From contig CAZUGQ010000022.1 in the NCBI GenBank assembly GCA_964620125.1, positions 1 to 44,075 on the forward strand: 44,075 nt of DNA, written 5' to 3'. The position numbers and the translations under genes are program-made. This DNA is from OLB6 sp964620125. Its GTDB lineage: Bacteria; Bacteroidota; Ignavibacteria; Kapaibacteriales; Kapaibacteriaceae. Numbering within the stretch: the first letter of the stretch is position 1; each line of letters begins with the position of its first letter. This document shows positions 1 to 9,400 of the stretch, in pieces. The notes beneath the pieces were generated by a model, which saw nothing but the letters and a program-made list of their open reading frames with translations, was not told the DNA's origin and did no database searches.

Positions 1-130
1 TGCCGGGTACATAGGTGCCGGGTACATAGGTGCCGGGTACATAGGTGCCGGGTACATAGGTGCCGGGTACATAGGTGCCGGGTACATAGGTGCCGGGTAC
101 ATAGGTGCCGGGTACATAGGTGCCGGGTAC
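1..130. repeat. 15-bp tandem array, TGCCGGGTACATAGG family
   Basis: Eight perfect head-to-tail copies of TGCCGGGTACATAGG fill bases 1-120, followed by a 10-base partial copy. The array is cut by the window edge, so its real length is unknown. It ends nine bases before the stop codon of the VOC gene, on that gene's 3' side. The first 12 bases of the unit are exactly one arm of the palindrome at 16019-16044, so the array looks like multiplied half-palindromes. No open frame of interest was seen across it. Confidence 0.97.
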
Positions 131-139
131 TCAACGAAC

Positions 140-934
140 TCAGTGGGTTCCACTAAACAGCATTACCAGCTGACCGTCCGGACTTAGCAGGTATGCGTGT
201 TCTGTTACCCCAGCATCGTCCTTAAGCTCGTCATAAAACGTTATGCCGGACTTTCGCAGGAGCTCGATTCTGTCCTTCATATCGGCCGCAAAGTACGAGA
301 AGGCAACGGTTGGAATCTCTCGCTCCTCGTGTAAGCCGATGATGAACTTGCCATCCCACATATTGGTGAAGGCATACGGAATCATCCCCGATTTCTGAAT
401 GGTGAAATCTAATCGCTCCCAGAAACTTTGCTCTGTCTTGATGTACCCCGTCCCTATGGATAGTTCAGCAAGCTTGCCGCAAATGCGATTACTGTCGCCA
501 GAAACAGGCACTACCTGCTCCCCTGGTTCAGGCCGCACTGCAAGGTGAACGCCATTGGGAGAGACCAGGCGGATTTCGCCGATCGTTGGTCCCTTTACGT
601 CGAACGTTGTGTTGATTCGCAGGGAGTCCAACGAATCCTTGAGCATGCGCATGTTGGGATGTGCAAACATGATGATCGGAGATGGCAGCACATCCTTCAC
701 GAGCGTGATGCCTATCTGACCGTCCGTCATGGTGATGGCACTGTCCGGTCTATCCATGCCATCAGCGGTTGGAGAAAAACCGATCCTGGTCCACCACGAC
801 ATGCTCTGTACCACATTCTTGCAGCTGAGCACAACGCGCGTGTACGTGCCCAGTAACGAGGACTTTACGGTGTCTGCCGCGTTTACCTGCACACATGCGA
901 GCACGAATAGTGCACTCAAGAGTAAGAGATTCAT
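140..934 (-). CDS. Exported two-module VOC (glyoxalase-fold) protein
   Basis: This 264-aa protein starts with a signal peptide (residues 1-19, ending VNA), so it is probably periplasmic. Two vicinal-oxygen-chelate-like modules follow: about residues 27-135, beginning GTYTRVVLSCKNVVQSMSWW, and about 150-262, with ELSIG...SFWERLDF. Both show the usual pattern of a strand, then a helix with a W/F-W motif, then G/D-F. Members of this fold include glyoxalase I, dioxygenases and resistance proteins. I see no clear complete set of metal ligands, so the activity is unknown. The ATG overlaps the ruvB stop (ATGA at 931-934), so it is translationally coupled as the last gene of the era-bamD-ruvB operon. 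Family assignment is moderate, function unassigned. Confidence 0.75.
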   Translation of the reverse strand: MNLLLLSALFVLACVQVNAADTVKSSLLGTYTRVVLSCKNVVQSMSWWTRIGFSPTADGMDRPDSAITMTDGQIGITLVKDVLPSPIIMFAHPNMRMLKDSLDSLRINTTFDVKGPTIGEIRLVSPNGVHLAVRPEPGEQVVPVSGDSNRICGKLAELSIGTGYIKTEQSFWERLDFTIQKSGMIPYAFTNMWDGKFIIGLHEEREIPTVAFSYFAADMKDRIELLRKSGITFYDELKDDAGVTEHAYLLSPDGQLVMLFSGTH

Positions 935-1992
935 GAGTTCTCCTGATCAAACAGGTTTGGTGGTTGAGCAGACTTGGGCGGCTGTATCGAAAAGTGTTGG
1001 TAGGCCAAAATCGTTGCCGTCCGGCCTCGCGGCGTACGCTGCAGGAATCCCTGCTGGATGAGAAACGGCTCGTATACCTCTTCGAGTGTGCCGGGATCCT
1101 CACCAACACTTATAGCAATGGTGGTGAGCCCAACGGGTCCTCCTCCAAACTTCTCGATCACGCTCAGGATGATACGCGCATCCATCTCGTCCAAGCCGTA
1201 CTCGTCAACATCCAATGCCTTCAGTGCCATGCTGGCAATCTCGGCAGTAATGACGCCTGTGCCCTTTACTTCTGCAAAGTCTCGCGTTCTGCGCAGCAGC
1301 CGATTGGCTATGCGAGGTGTTCCGCGAGACCGTCGAGCGATTTCCAATGCCCCTTCCCGATCCATGGTGGCACCGAGGATCTGTGCCGAGCGCGTAATCA
1401 CGACTGCCAAGTCCTCTGCACTGTAATAGTCGAGGCGATTGGTGATTCCAAATCGGGAACGTAAGGGGGCTGTAAGTAGACCTTGGCGAGTGGTTGCTCC
1501 TACCAGCGTGAATCGTGGTAAAGACAGTTGCACACTGCGTGCGGCCGGACCGGAGTCAATCATGATGTCCAACCGGTAGTCTTCCATGGCTGAATACAAG
1601 TACTCCTCCACCACAGGCGAGAGCCGATGGATCTCGTCTATAAACAGCACATCACCTTCTTCCAGCGACGTGAGGATTCCCGCAAGGTCGCCCGGTTTCT
1701 CAAGCACGGGCCCACTGCTTAAGGTGATGCGTGCCCCCATCTCTCGAGCGATGATGTGCGACAGTGTTGTTTTACCTAAGCCTGGCGGCCCGGTAAGAAG
1801 AACATGGTCCAGTGGCTCCTTTCGCGCGCGCGCCGCTGCAATGAACACCTGCAGGTTCTCAACGATGCGTGGTTGACCGGTGAACTCGGCAAACGACGGA
1901 GGCCGGAGTGCTGCATCGTCACGCTCTTCGTTCGGTAATGAACTGCCGCGTATGTCACCGGCTGTCGAGCCCGTCTGGCGTTTCAAACTCAT
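931..1992 (-). CDS. ruvB: Holliday junction branch migration ATPase RuvB
   Basis: RuvB is the hexameric AAA+ motor that drives branch migration of Holliday junctions with RuvA before RuvC cuts. From the ATG at 1992 the protein is 353 aa, the usual size. It shows Walker A GPPGLGKTT (residues 68-76), Walker B FIDEIH (117-122), sensor-1 GATTR (165-169), the arginine-finger segment PLRSRFG (176-182) and a C-terminal winged helix ending near RTPRGR. The frame stays open upstream to 2085, but that part would overlap the previous gene. The 1992 start lies one base after that gene's TAG (TAGCATG), which supports it; no clear ribosome binding site is visible. The N-terminal 30 residues are longer than in many homologues. 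Neither ruvA nor ruvC is in the window. Confidence 0.96.
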   Translation of the reverse strand: MSLKRQTGSTAGDIRGSSLPNEERDDAALRPPSFAEFTGQPRIVENLQVFIAAARARKEPLDHVLLTGPPGLGKTTLSHIIAREMGARITLSSGPVLEKPGDLAGILTSLEEGDVLFIDEIHRLSPVVEEYLYSAMEDYRLDIMIDSGPAARSVQLSLPRFTLVGATTRQGLLTAPLRSRFGITNRLDYYSAEDLAVVITRSAQILGATMDREGALEIARRSRGTPRIANRLLRRTRDFAEVKGTGVITAEIASMALKALDVDEYGLDEMDARIILSVIEKFGGGPVGLTTIAISVGEDPGTLEEVYEPFLIQQGFLQRTPRGRTATILAYQHFSIQPPKSAQPPNLFDQENS

Positions 1993-1993
1993 G

Positions 1994-3286
1994 CTATCGA
2001 TTGGCCTGGTAAATGTTGGAAGAGCCAACGGCAATGATGGCATCATACCCGCCATACTCAATGATGCGGGCATAGGTGAATGCAAGGTAGCTGTTGCTGT
2101 TGGAAGCTGTATTGCCTTCCCATTCTTCGTATGAAAGTCTGGTTACACTCCCGTCGTCAACATTGAGTGTTCCGGTTGCATACAGGTAGTTATGCCTGCC
2201 ACGGCGCACCCACTATCGGAGTCGGTACATGCGGTACTCTTCGTCGAAATACATCATCCACGTTCGGTCGGGTTTCCAGTTGTTGAAGGTGCCCACAAGA
2301 AACACATCATGTGCAGATGGATAACCGGGCGATGGATCAAGCATGAACTCGATGGGAACGTACTCGTCGTCGGATGAACTCACGAAGCGAGTAACAAGGG
2401 CACCATCATCCGCCCGCTCCAGGAACATGCCGTTACGGCGCTGATCACTGAGTGGTAGGCGCACGGGCTGACCAGTTGAAGGGAACATCGCTACGTTGCC
2501 CACGTCTAGAACGCGGTACTCATTCTGCGCTGGTATCCTGCTAACTCTGAACACCTTACCTGCTGGATAGACGCCAACAACGTCGGTACCTACACCATAG
2601 AGATTCTCCCATTCGAAACGGCGCGTGGAACAAAGGAAGGGTTCCGTCCACCGATGATTCCTGTAGAACACCGTGGTGTGCACGTTTGGGTCGATGATGG
2701 AACTTGACGGCGAACCAACAACAGCCTCGAGAGTGAGCGCTATGGAGCTAACTCTGGCCTGCGGTTCGTAGAAGTCCGTCATGAAGTTCAGGATGCTCTG
2801 TGCTTGCTGATCCACAACAAAGAGCCGAGCTTCTCCAAGGAGTCTGTCGGCCTCCATGTCGTAAACAAGAGCCTTCCAGTTGCCGGCAAAACGAATGGTG
2901 AGCTGCGGGTTGGGTATCTGAACCTTGCCACGGTATGAGTGGTATCGACTTCGCTGTGGTGCGATGGACCAGTCAACGAGGCTGGTCCGCATGGTTACGT
3001 CGTTGAGAAATCCGTTGTCGTCCTCCGTCCAATCAGGTCTGCAATGCACAAGCCGAACGTACAGGTTGGGAATCGTCGCGCTTTGAACGTCGAACTCAAC
3101 GGTGGCAAAGTCCGATCCTATGCCGTCCTGCTCGCCAATTTTATTCAGAAGCACAACAGGTGGCAACATCTCATCGGTGCCTCCAAAGGCTCTGATGTAG
3201 CGTAGGAGCACTGGCATGTCGGTAGCGTTGGCAACCTGCGAACATGCGATTGCCACGAGCACCAGAAGTACATGCCAAACTCTCAT
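1994..3286 (-). pseudogene. Type IX secretion plug-like protein (former DUF5103), interrupted by in-frame TAG
   Basis: From the ATG at 3286 there is a signal peptide (MRVWHVLLVLVAIACSQVANA) and an extracytoplasmic beta-rich protein. Its features resemble the family first called DUF5103, now linked to the plug of the type IX secretion translocon: PNLYVRLVHCRPDW near the start and VFLVGTFNNWKPDR near residue 340. Reading stops at TAG 2213-2215, codon 358. Beyond it the same frame stays open to TAG 1994-1996. It reads W-V-R-R-G-R-H-N-Y-L-Y, then EWEGN, and then YARIIEYGGYDAIIAVG. This matches the family's expected tail (roughly KQGYYNYQY, EGNxxETENDY, YYR..RYDxLIG). The stop falls where family members usually have Leu, and TTG to TAG is one change. 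The gene is therefore either a nonsense allele, a consensus error, or read through. The start lies 13 bases after the thioesterase stop; ruvB follows one base after the final stop. Confidence 0.8.
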
Positions 3287-3299
3287 GTGCACCGGCCCA

Positions 3300-3785
3300 T
3301 CATCTGTTCTTGTACCTGATGGCGTTGCGTGCCGCCAGGCGTGCTTCGCGCCGAAGTGCTGCGTCTTCATACCGCCGGTGTTCCTCGCTCGTTTGCGGTT
3401 CGATGGGTGGGGCGGGAAGGGGCTTTCCGTAATGGTCAATGCCAACAAATGTCAAGTATGCCAGCGACGTATGCACACGAGATCCGTGTAGCGGATCTTC
3501 ACGATCAACCACTACCTCTACCTCCATCGACGTTCGAAAGGCGCGGGTAACTACGGCGCGAATGTGCACTACGTGACCCAGTTTTATGGGCTCGTGAAAG
3601 CTGATCTCGTCAACCGAAGCAGTTACGCATACCTTTCCGCTGTGCTTCTGTGCTGCGAGTGCAGCGGCGATGTCGATCCAATGCATGAGGCGTCCACCCA
3701 GAAGGTTGCCAAGCTGGTTGGTGTCGTTGGGTAGGACGAGCTCCGTCATGACAACTTCGGAGTGTGATGGTGGACGGCCATTCAT
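3300..3785 (-). CDS. Acyl-CoA thioesterase, hotdog fold (YciA/BACH type)
   Basis: A 161-aa single hotdog domain expected to hydrolyse acyl-CoA thioesters in the cytoplasm. The helix motif NQLGNLLGGRLMHWID (about residues 23-38) with its Asp, followed by AALAAQKHSGKVCVTASVDEISF, is characteristic of the YciA/ACOT7 group. The segment LGHVVHIRAVVTRAFRTSMEVEV provides the long central strands, and the tail is basic. The start codon shares ATGA with the bamD stop (3782-3785), so it is coupled to bamD. The plug-like gene begins 13 bases downstream. Chain-length preference cannot be read from sequence. Confidence 0.9.
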   Translation of the reverse strand: MNGRPPSHSEVVMTELVLPNDTNQLGNLLGGRLMHWIDIAAALAAQKHSGKVCVTASVDEISFHEPIKLGHVVHIRAVVTRAFRTSMEVEVVVDREDPLHGSRVHTSLAYLTFVGIDHYGKPLPAPPIEPQTSEEHRRYEDAALRREARLAARNAIRYKNR

Positions 3786-4534
3786 GGTAGATTCCTTTCA
3801 ATCTCATCTACTTCTGATTCACGTTTTCGGTCTTTAACGGATCGCCGATATTGTGCAATAGTGGATCGGCATTCGGCAATCTCGGTGTTGGCAAATTGAA
3901 GCTTGAGTTTCTCAACGATGGCCTCTTCGAGGAAGTCGCTGTCGGGATACTCGCTAATCAGCCCGTCGTAGTAGGTAATGGCTGCTCTGCGCGAGTTCGT
4001 TTTCTTGTAGTGCTCGGCAACGAGTATGTAGCGTTCCGCCAGGCGATTGCGAAGAATGCGTATGCGTTCAAGCGCTTGGAAGCTCAGTGAGTCGGTGGGA
4101 TACAGTTGTTGGAATTCTGTATAGGCCTGGATTGCCTTCCGCGTGTATTCCTGGTCTCGGTCAGGCGGCAGCATAAGCTCCTCATAACACGATGCAACCT
4201 TGAAGGCCGAAGTCTTTGCCCATTCGCTGGTGGGAAACGAGCGTCGTACAACGCTGTAGTTATAAGCGGCCATCACGAATTCCCCCCGACGGAAGTTTAT
4301 CTCTGCTATGTAATACTGAGCATCGTCGGCAAACTGACTTGCAGGGTACTGCAATTTGATCACGTCAAACTTTGCCGTTGCCTCCGTCCAGTCATTGCTC
4401 TCGTATGCTGCCATAGCTTCGGTGTAGATCTCTTCCACCGTTCTGCGCTGTGGCACGGCGTCGGAACTGGAGCAGGAGCTTAGAACAAGGAGGACCAGCA
4501 TAAGGCTGGCCCCTGATAGGAATCGTTGCAGCAT
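3782..4534 (-). CDS. bamD: Outer membrane assembly lipoprotein BamD
   Basis: BamD is the lipoprotein partner of BamA in the machine that folds beta-barrels into the outer membrane. The 250-aa product starts with a lipoprotein signal and lipobox (VLSSC, Cys21). Then come tetratricopeptide-type helical pairs: EIYTEAMAAYESNDWTEATA, ADDAQYYIAEINFRRGEF and SRRAAITYYDGLISEYPDS. Size and repeat layout fit the YfiO/BamD family. I chose the ATG at 4534; an upstream in-frame TTG at 4543 would add only three residues. The stop overlaps the thioesterase start. The era stop lies 42 bases upstream, so it is probably in the same transcript. Confidence 0.9.
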   Translation of the reverse strand: MLQRFLSGASLMLVLLVLSSCSSSDAVPQRRTVEEIYTEAMAAYESNDWTEATAKFDVIKLQYPASQFADDAQYYIAEINFRRGEFVMAAYNYSVVRRSFPTSEWAKTSAFKVASCYEELMLPPDRDQEYTRKAIQAYTEFQQLYPTDSLSFQALERIRILRNRLAERYILVAEHYKKTNSRRAAITYYDGLISEYPDSDFLEEAIVEKLKLQFANTEIAECRSTIAQYRRSVKDRKRESEVDEIERNLP

Positions 4535-4576
4535 GAACAACAAAACTAACGGATCACGGCACGCCTTCGTGGACGG

Positions 4577-5479
4577 TTAGTATCCCAGGTTTGTTAGTTG
4601 CGCTCTGTTGTTGCGCCAATCGGTGCGCACCTTCACGAACAGTTCCAGGCGCACTGGCTTGTCAAGAAATTCCTCGATCACCTTGCGAGACTCAATGCCA
4701 ACCTGTTTCAAGGCCTCGCCTCCCTTGCCTATAAGGATTGCCTTCTGCGAATCTCTCTCCACGGTAATGTCGGCCGTGATCTTCACCTTTTCGCCTTCAC
4801 TTTCTACAAACTCCACAACATGAACGTCCGTTGCGTATGGAATTTCTTCACGATAGTGCCGAAAAATGGCCTCCCGCACGAATTCCGCAACAAAGAAACG
4901 TTGGGGCATGGTACTCAACTGGTCCTCTTCGTAGAGGAAGGGGGCTTCCGGCGCAAGGCTCTGGAGAACGGCCACCAGGTCATCAACTTCCTTATTCTGG
5001 AGGGCGGAAACAGCAACTGATTTCACAAACACTCCACTCATCCGAGCCTGCTCCACCAATGGCAGGGCCAGCTTACTCTGCGCAAGTGCATCCATCTTGT
5101 TAAGAACAAGCACGATGGGGATTTCTCCGCGTTGGGCAATTGGGCGCAACAGGGATTCCATCATCGGGTCCAAAACACCCTGGTGCTCTACAGCCTTTGT
5201 TACATCAACGATCACGCAAATGATGTCTGCCACCTCCAGGGTTTCCTGCACGTACCCCATCATGGAGTGCTGGAGTTTGTACCGGGGCATAAGGACTCCC
5301 GGCGTGTCCACAAAAACCAGCTGGGTGTCGTTTTCCGTGTGAATACCCAGTACCGCTCGCCGGGTGGTCTGTGGTTTTGGCGTTACTATGCTTAGGCGTT
5401 CGCCTAAAATGGCATTCAGCAGTGTGCTCTTGCCTACGTTCGGTCGGCCAACGATGGCCACCTGCGCACACCTGCTCAT
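4577..5479 (-). CDS. era: Ribosome assembly GTPase Era
   Basis: Era binds the 3' end of 16S rRNA during small-subunit maturation. The 300-aa product has the full GTPase set: G1 GRPNVGKS (residues 11-18), the switch-I segment PKPQTTRR, G3 DTPG (58-61) and G4 NKMD (127-130). It ends with the KH RNA-binding domain, marked by ILIGKGGEALKQVG. Length is typical. The ATG overlaps the stop of the preceding 96-residue gene (ATGA, 5476-5479), so expression is coupled to it. No missing motif. Confidence 0.98.
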   Translation of the reverse strand: MSRCAQVAIVGRPNVGKSTLLNAILGERLSIVTPKPQTTRRAVLGIHTENDTQLVFVDTPGVLMPRYKLQHSMMGYVQETLEVADIICVIVDVTKAVEHQGVLDPMMESLLRPIAQRGEIPIVLVLNKMDALAQSKLALPLVEQARMSGVFVKSVAVSALQNKEVDDLVAVLQSLAPEAPFLYEEDQLSTMPQRFFVAEFVREAIFRHYREEIPYATDVHVVEFVESEGEKVKITADITVERDSQKAILIGKGGEALKQVGIESRKVIEEFLDKPVRLELFVKVRTDWRNNRAQLTNLGY

Positions 5480-5766
5480 GCTGCTCCGAAGGTAACTTCT
5501 GGGTGTTGTTCCACCCAGATACGCTCACGCTCCAGGATGTCACGTACGGCAGGCTTTACGTACATGTCGCTCGCTCCCATGCGTGCAAGTGCTCGAGCAA
5601 GCACAACGCACGAGGCTTCGGCTGGCATGCTGCGATTGATGAGAATCATCCTGCTCTCATGGATCACACAGGCACCACCCTTGAACGCACCGGTTTCTCG
5701 CCGCACGGTGTATCCCATGGTTGCAGCTAATTGTATGAGTTCGTCAAGAAGCTTGTCAGCTTTCAC
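5476..5766 (-). CDS. Conserved-looking 96-residue protein upstream of era
   Basis: I do not recognise the family. The product is a small soluble protein, MKADKLLDELIQLAATMGYT..., with a central hydrophobic segment CVIHESRMILINRSMP and an Ala-rich helix. There is no signal peptide, membrane helix or Cys-based metal motif. The start is GTG at 5766, inside the last 11 bases of the upstream membrane-protein gene, and its stop overlaps the era start. Overlap at both ends makes it convincing as a gene and suggests tight co-translation with era. Confidence 0.8.
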   Translation of the reverse strand: MKADKLLDELIQLAATMGYTVRRETGAFKGGACVIHESRMILINRSMPAEASCVVLARALARMGASDMYVKPAVRDILERERIWVEQHPEVTFGAA

Positions 5767-6286
5767 GGTCAGGTGATGTAGTGTTTGTCAATGGTCGGAA
5801 CGCAATCGTGGCTGCAATCGTAAGGCCCATGAGGATGCTCATGCCATTCACAACGCTGAAGGCCATGCCAGTCATGCGCTGCACAAATATGCGTAGCAGC
5901 GCATCGGCGTCACCTGCAGGCTGCCCCTGAGAGTTGTAAAGCTCCCACAGCCGAACGTCCTCTAAAACCAACCATACCTGGCCGGGTACGAGCAGAATGA
6001 GGAAGATGAGCACCATCAAAAGCCATCCATGGTGCTTCCATACTCCTCGCGATGCCAGCAGATAACCCAAGCCCCCTACAAGCATCACCCCAAAACTCCA
6101 ACCGGACCAAGCTGCTAGTTGCGTATAGAGCCATGAAACCTGTATGGTTTGCGCAACCGAGTACCAGTCCTTGAGCTGAGTGGTGCCCGGTACAAAGGCA
6201 TCGTAGCCAACAACAAGTCGTGCAATAGAAATGCCAAGCCACATGGCAAGGGCACAGAAGAAGACTACGTTGAGCAGGCGGGTCAT
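5756..6286 (-). CDS. Four-helix integral membrane protein, unknown function
   Basis: A 176-aa protein dominated by about four hydrophobic helices: residues ~5-27, ~57-80, ~85-107 and ~140-163 (GMAFSVVNGMSILMGLTIAATIAF). A periplasmic-looking loop with YDAFVPGTTQLKDWYSV lies after helix 1. No catalytic motif stands out and I do not recognise the family. It is the first gene of the leftward operon, so the operon promoter should lie in the 187 bases between 6287 and 6473. I see no confident promoter there, only one AGGGGGCTT word at 6373-6381. Confidence 0.8.
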   Translation of the reverse strand: MTRLLNVVFFCALAMWLGISIARLVVGYDAFVPGTTQLKDWYSVAQTIQVSWLYTQLAAWSGWSFGVMLVGGLGYLLASRGVWKHHGWLLMVLIFLILLVPGQVWLVLEDVRLWELYNSQGQPAGDADALLRIFVQRMTGMAFSVVNGMSILMGLTIAATIAFRPLTNTTSPDRES

Positions 6287-6473
6287 GGGGCAAGATAGCA
6301 GCAGAACTATGGCATCACCTCATGGTGCCTTGGCACACGAAGCCAAGAGGCAGCAGATACGGGCCATGATGAAGGGGGCTTGGCTATGCGTCGAGCACTC
6401 ACGTTGCATGGGTTGCACCCGCAACGGGTTGGGGGATACAGTGCGGTGGGAGACAATACCATCAAGCTACCGA

Positions 6474-9400
6474 CTACTTGAGTGGTAGCACGTCTGCATA
6501 CACAACACGTCTGCCAATTTCCATGGTAACGTCGCCCTCGCCGGTTTTCTTATCGCCCAAGCTTACTTCACGGTCGGCCATCTTTTCAGGATCCGTGTAG
6601 AACTCTTCTACCTCGGTGATCACGATTCGATAGGTGGCGGCGTCGACGCTGGTTGGCAACTTGATGAGACCACCCCAAAGGTTTCCGGCATGTATCCGGT
6701 CCAAGCGCTGGTGTAGAACTCGCGTCCAACCAAGATCCGTATTGCCGGCTCCACTATCTCTCTTTTCCAGGGCAACCTCCATCTCGCTGCCCAACTGCCC
6801 AACGCTGTTGGTGCGGTAGGTATGACCAATCACTTGCACCGTTACGCTTTGCCCATCTTCCTCAATGCGTGCAATGGCTTCACGATCGGGTGCTAGCTGG
6901 CAGAAGGTGCTTTGCGACACACGTGAGCAGAAGACGTCCTTGCCGGTTTGCGAATCCTTTAGCGAATCTGGTTGCAAACGCACAAGAGCAAGTCGAACGA
7001 ATGGATAATATGATGCACCGGGATCCATTTCGATGTCACAATACCAAAGCTGACGTTCCGCGTCGTACTTGGGCTCGTAGCCCACAACGGTGAAACGCTG
7101 CTTCGGATCTACTTCTTCCAGGCTCACACTTGGCATCACCACTACGGGATCACGGAAGTTGGCGGCGCGTGGCGAATTGTCGGACGGTGTTGGTGCGCTC
7201 AGCCAGATGGGATCTAGGCCCCACTGAGTAACATAGGCCTGCATCTGTTCCGGGATTTCAATTTTGTTTCCGGCAAGCAGCGTGTTCATCGACTCAAACA
7301 TGGTCTTGCTTCCACCGCCTTTGTCAATCTTGAAATCGTACAGACCCTTGGTGCCTCCCTTGGGAGTGTTGGAGGAAGGTGTGAACTTCTCAGTGCTGTA
7401 CAGCACTACGCCAAGCAGTTCACCATTGCCTGAGCTGTACCATGGCCGTTCCATGTACACTCGCAATCCCCCCCCCTTGCGGGTGCTGCGAACGATGTTG
7501 CCCTCGAGTTTCTTCTCCGCTTCCAACCATCGGAAGGAGGGGATAACGTACAGGAGGTTTACGCCATCCGGACGTTTGCTGTTGAGTACCTTGGTTTCCT
7601 TGCCAACGCCCTTGCGTGTGATCTGTGCCTGATCCGTTCGAAGTGATTTGGCGAAATGTTCGCGGAACCGCGTGGTTGCAAGCGGCACGTAGGTTACAAG
7701 GCGATACTTCGTGTCGCCAAACTCCTGCGTTTTCTGATTCTGCAGCTTGTCCAGTGTTCTGTTCTCGCAGTGCTGCTCATAGAACCATGCACTCTGCTGC
7801 AGGAGCTCGGGTCCTGGTTTGCGCACGTCGTCAACCCACATTGGCCACTCGGCGAACATGTCAATCTTCTGTGTGGTTCTTGCATGGACGTAGGTATCGG
7901 GCAGGTTGATGTCTGCATTGGTAGCCCCGAACTCACGCTTCGACACATTCACCGCATTCACGATGGGTTTCTTGAGTGGCTTTTGCGTGGCATGTACCAA
8001 GTGCAATGTTCGTGCGGGGGAAATCATCCAACTCAAGCCACGGGCAGCAGCGGCAATTCTGGATGGTGTGAAGCCAGCATCCTGCAGTGTACCCTTATGC
8101 CCATGCAGATCCATATTGGCATCGGCTTCTGCTTGGTCTTCTCCAAGACCAGAGCTAAACTTCAGCCAGGCCTGTTCACCTTTGGGTAAGAACACAGTAA
8201 GTGTTTTGCTGCCAGCGTCCCACGATGGTGCAGACGCCCCCTCGGCCAACTTCAGGAGTATGGATGACTGATTGGGCCACTGATCTATACCTTCGAATGC
8301 CACGGTTACAACGCCCGAGCTGCTGCTAATTGCCACCATGGTTGCACCACCGGTATCAATTTCCATGAGTTGATTGGCGGCCATACCGGGCACATCAAAG
8401 AACGTAACCGTTCGCCCCATTGGGTCTGGTAGGTAGGGGGCTTGGGTTGACCCGCCCTGAACAAGCGGATAGGCTATTGCCGTTTTCTTCTTGTTTGCAT
8501 CAGCAGGCTCAACGTTATCTGCAGCTTCGGGTACAAGATCGCCATCATCATTTCTGGTGTACCAGCGCTGCGGTAGCTTGCCTTCCTTACCCTTGATCAT
8601 ATTGTAGGTGGCAAGGTCGCCCTTCATAGCACCAGTGGGCGAGGAGTCGAACATGCCTAGGCGTTCGGCAGTCTGCACCGATGCTAGTGGCGGAAACAGA
8701 TGGCGTTCGCTTACTTCGGCAGTGGCAACTTCAACAGTGTCGTCTTCCGCGGCATTGTAGTTGCGTATCACCATCTTCTCCATGCTCTCGCCCTCGATGG
8801 GGTGCGCCCGCAAGGCAAGCGTGGGAGAAGAAATTGGATCCCAGCGTAGATACCGAATCAGTGGTGTGGCACAGGTGAAATCGGCAGGATTGAGTTCGTT
8901 GAGTTTCGGACCGTTACCGGCAATGTCCACGAAACGTGCTCGCATGCGGTATCTGCGTCCATACCGCAAGCGTGGCAATGAACCGGGAACTACGGAAACG
9001 GCTGTTTCTACCTGGTAATCGAAGTCTGCGGGGGGGGATTGTTTTGGCGGGCTTGGTGCCAGCTCATCGTCTGGGTCGATGTGTTGCCCGATCAGTGGTG
9101 CAACGAGTGACCATCCTTCCCACTGCGCAATGGTATCATGAGCATACAGTTGCTGCATCGATGAATTGTCTTCTGCACCGGGTGGGTGAGAGGCACCAAG
9201 CGTGAGTACACCTTCTTCGTCGGTTGCGGTGAGCCCGGTTGATTTGAGAGGCTCGCTGGCATTTGGAAATGTATACGTCGCATTGCGTCGCATCAGGCTT
9301 TGCCAGGTTCCGGCGGTTTCGTCGAACACATCAAGCCGATAGCCCCTTAACACATCATCGGCATACAAGTCAATTGGTGTGTTGGCAATCAGCTTGTTCC

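Noticed and set aside
2213..2215. TAG reassigned as a sense codon genome-wide
   Set aside because: cysS, the 647-aa barrel gene and the small barrel gene end with TAG at sensible places, so TAG terminates normally here.
7656..8189. Long opposite-strand frames inside the giant genes
   Set aside because: They are antisense shadows of continuous 1414- and 1736-codon genes with coherent protein composition; no start signals support them.
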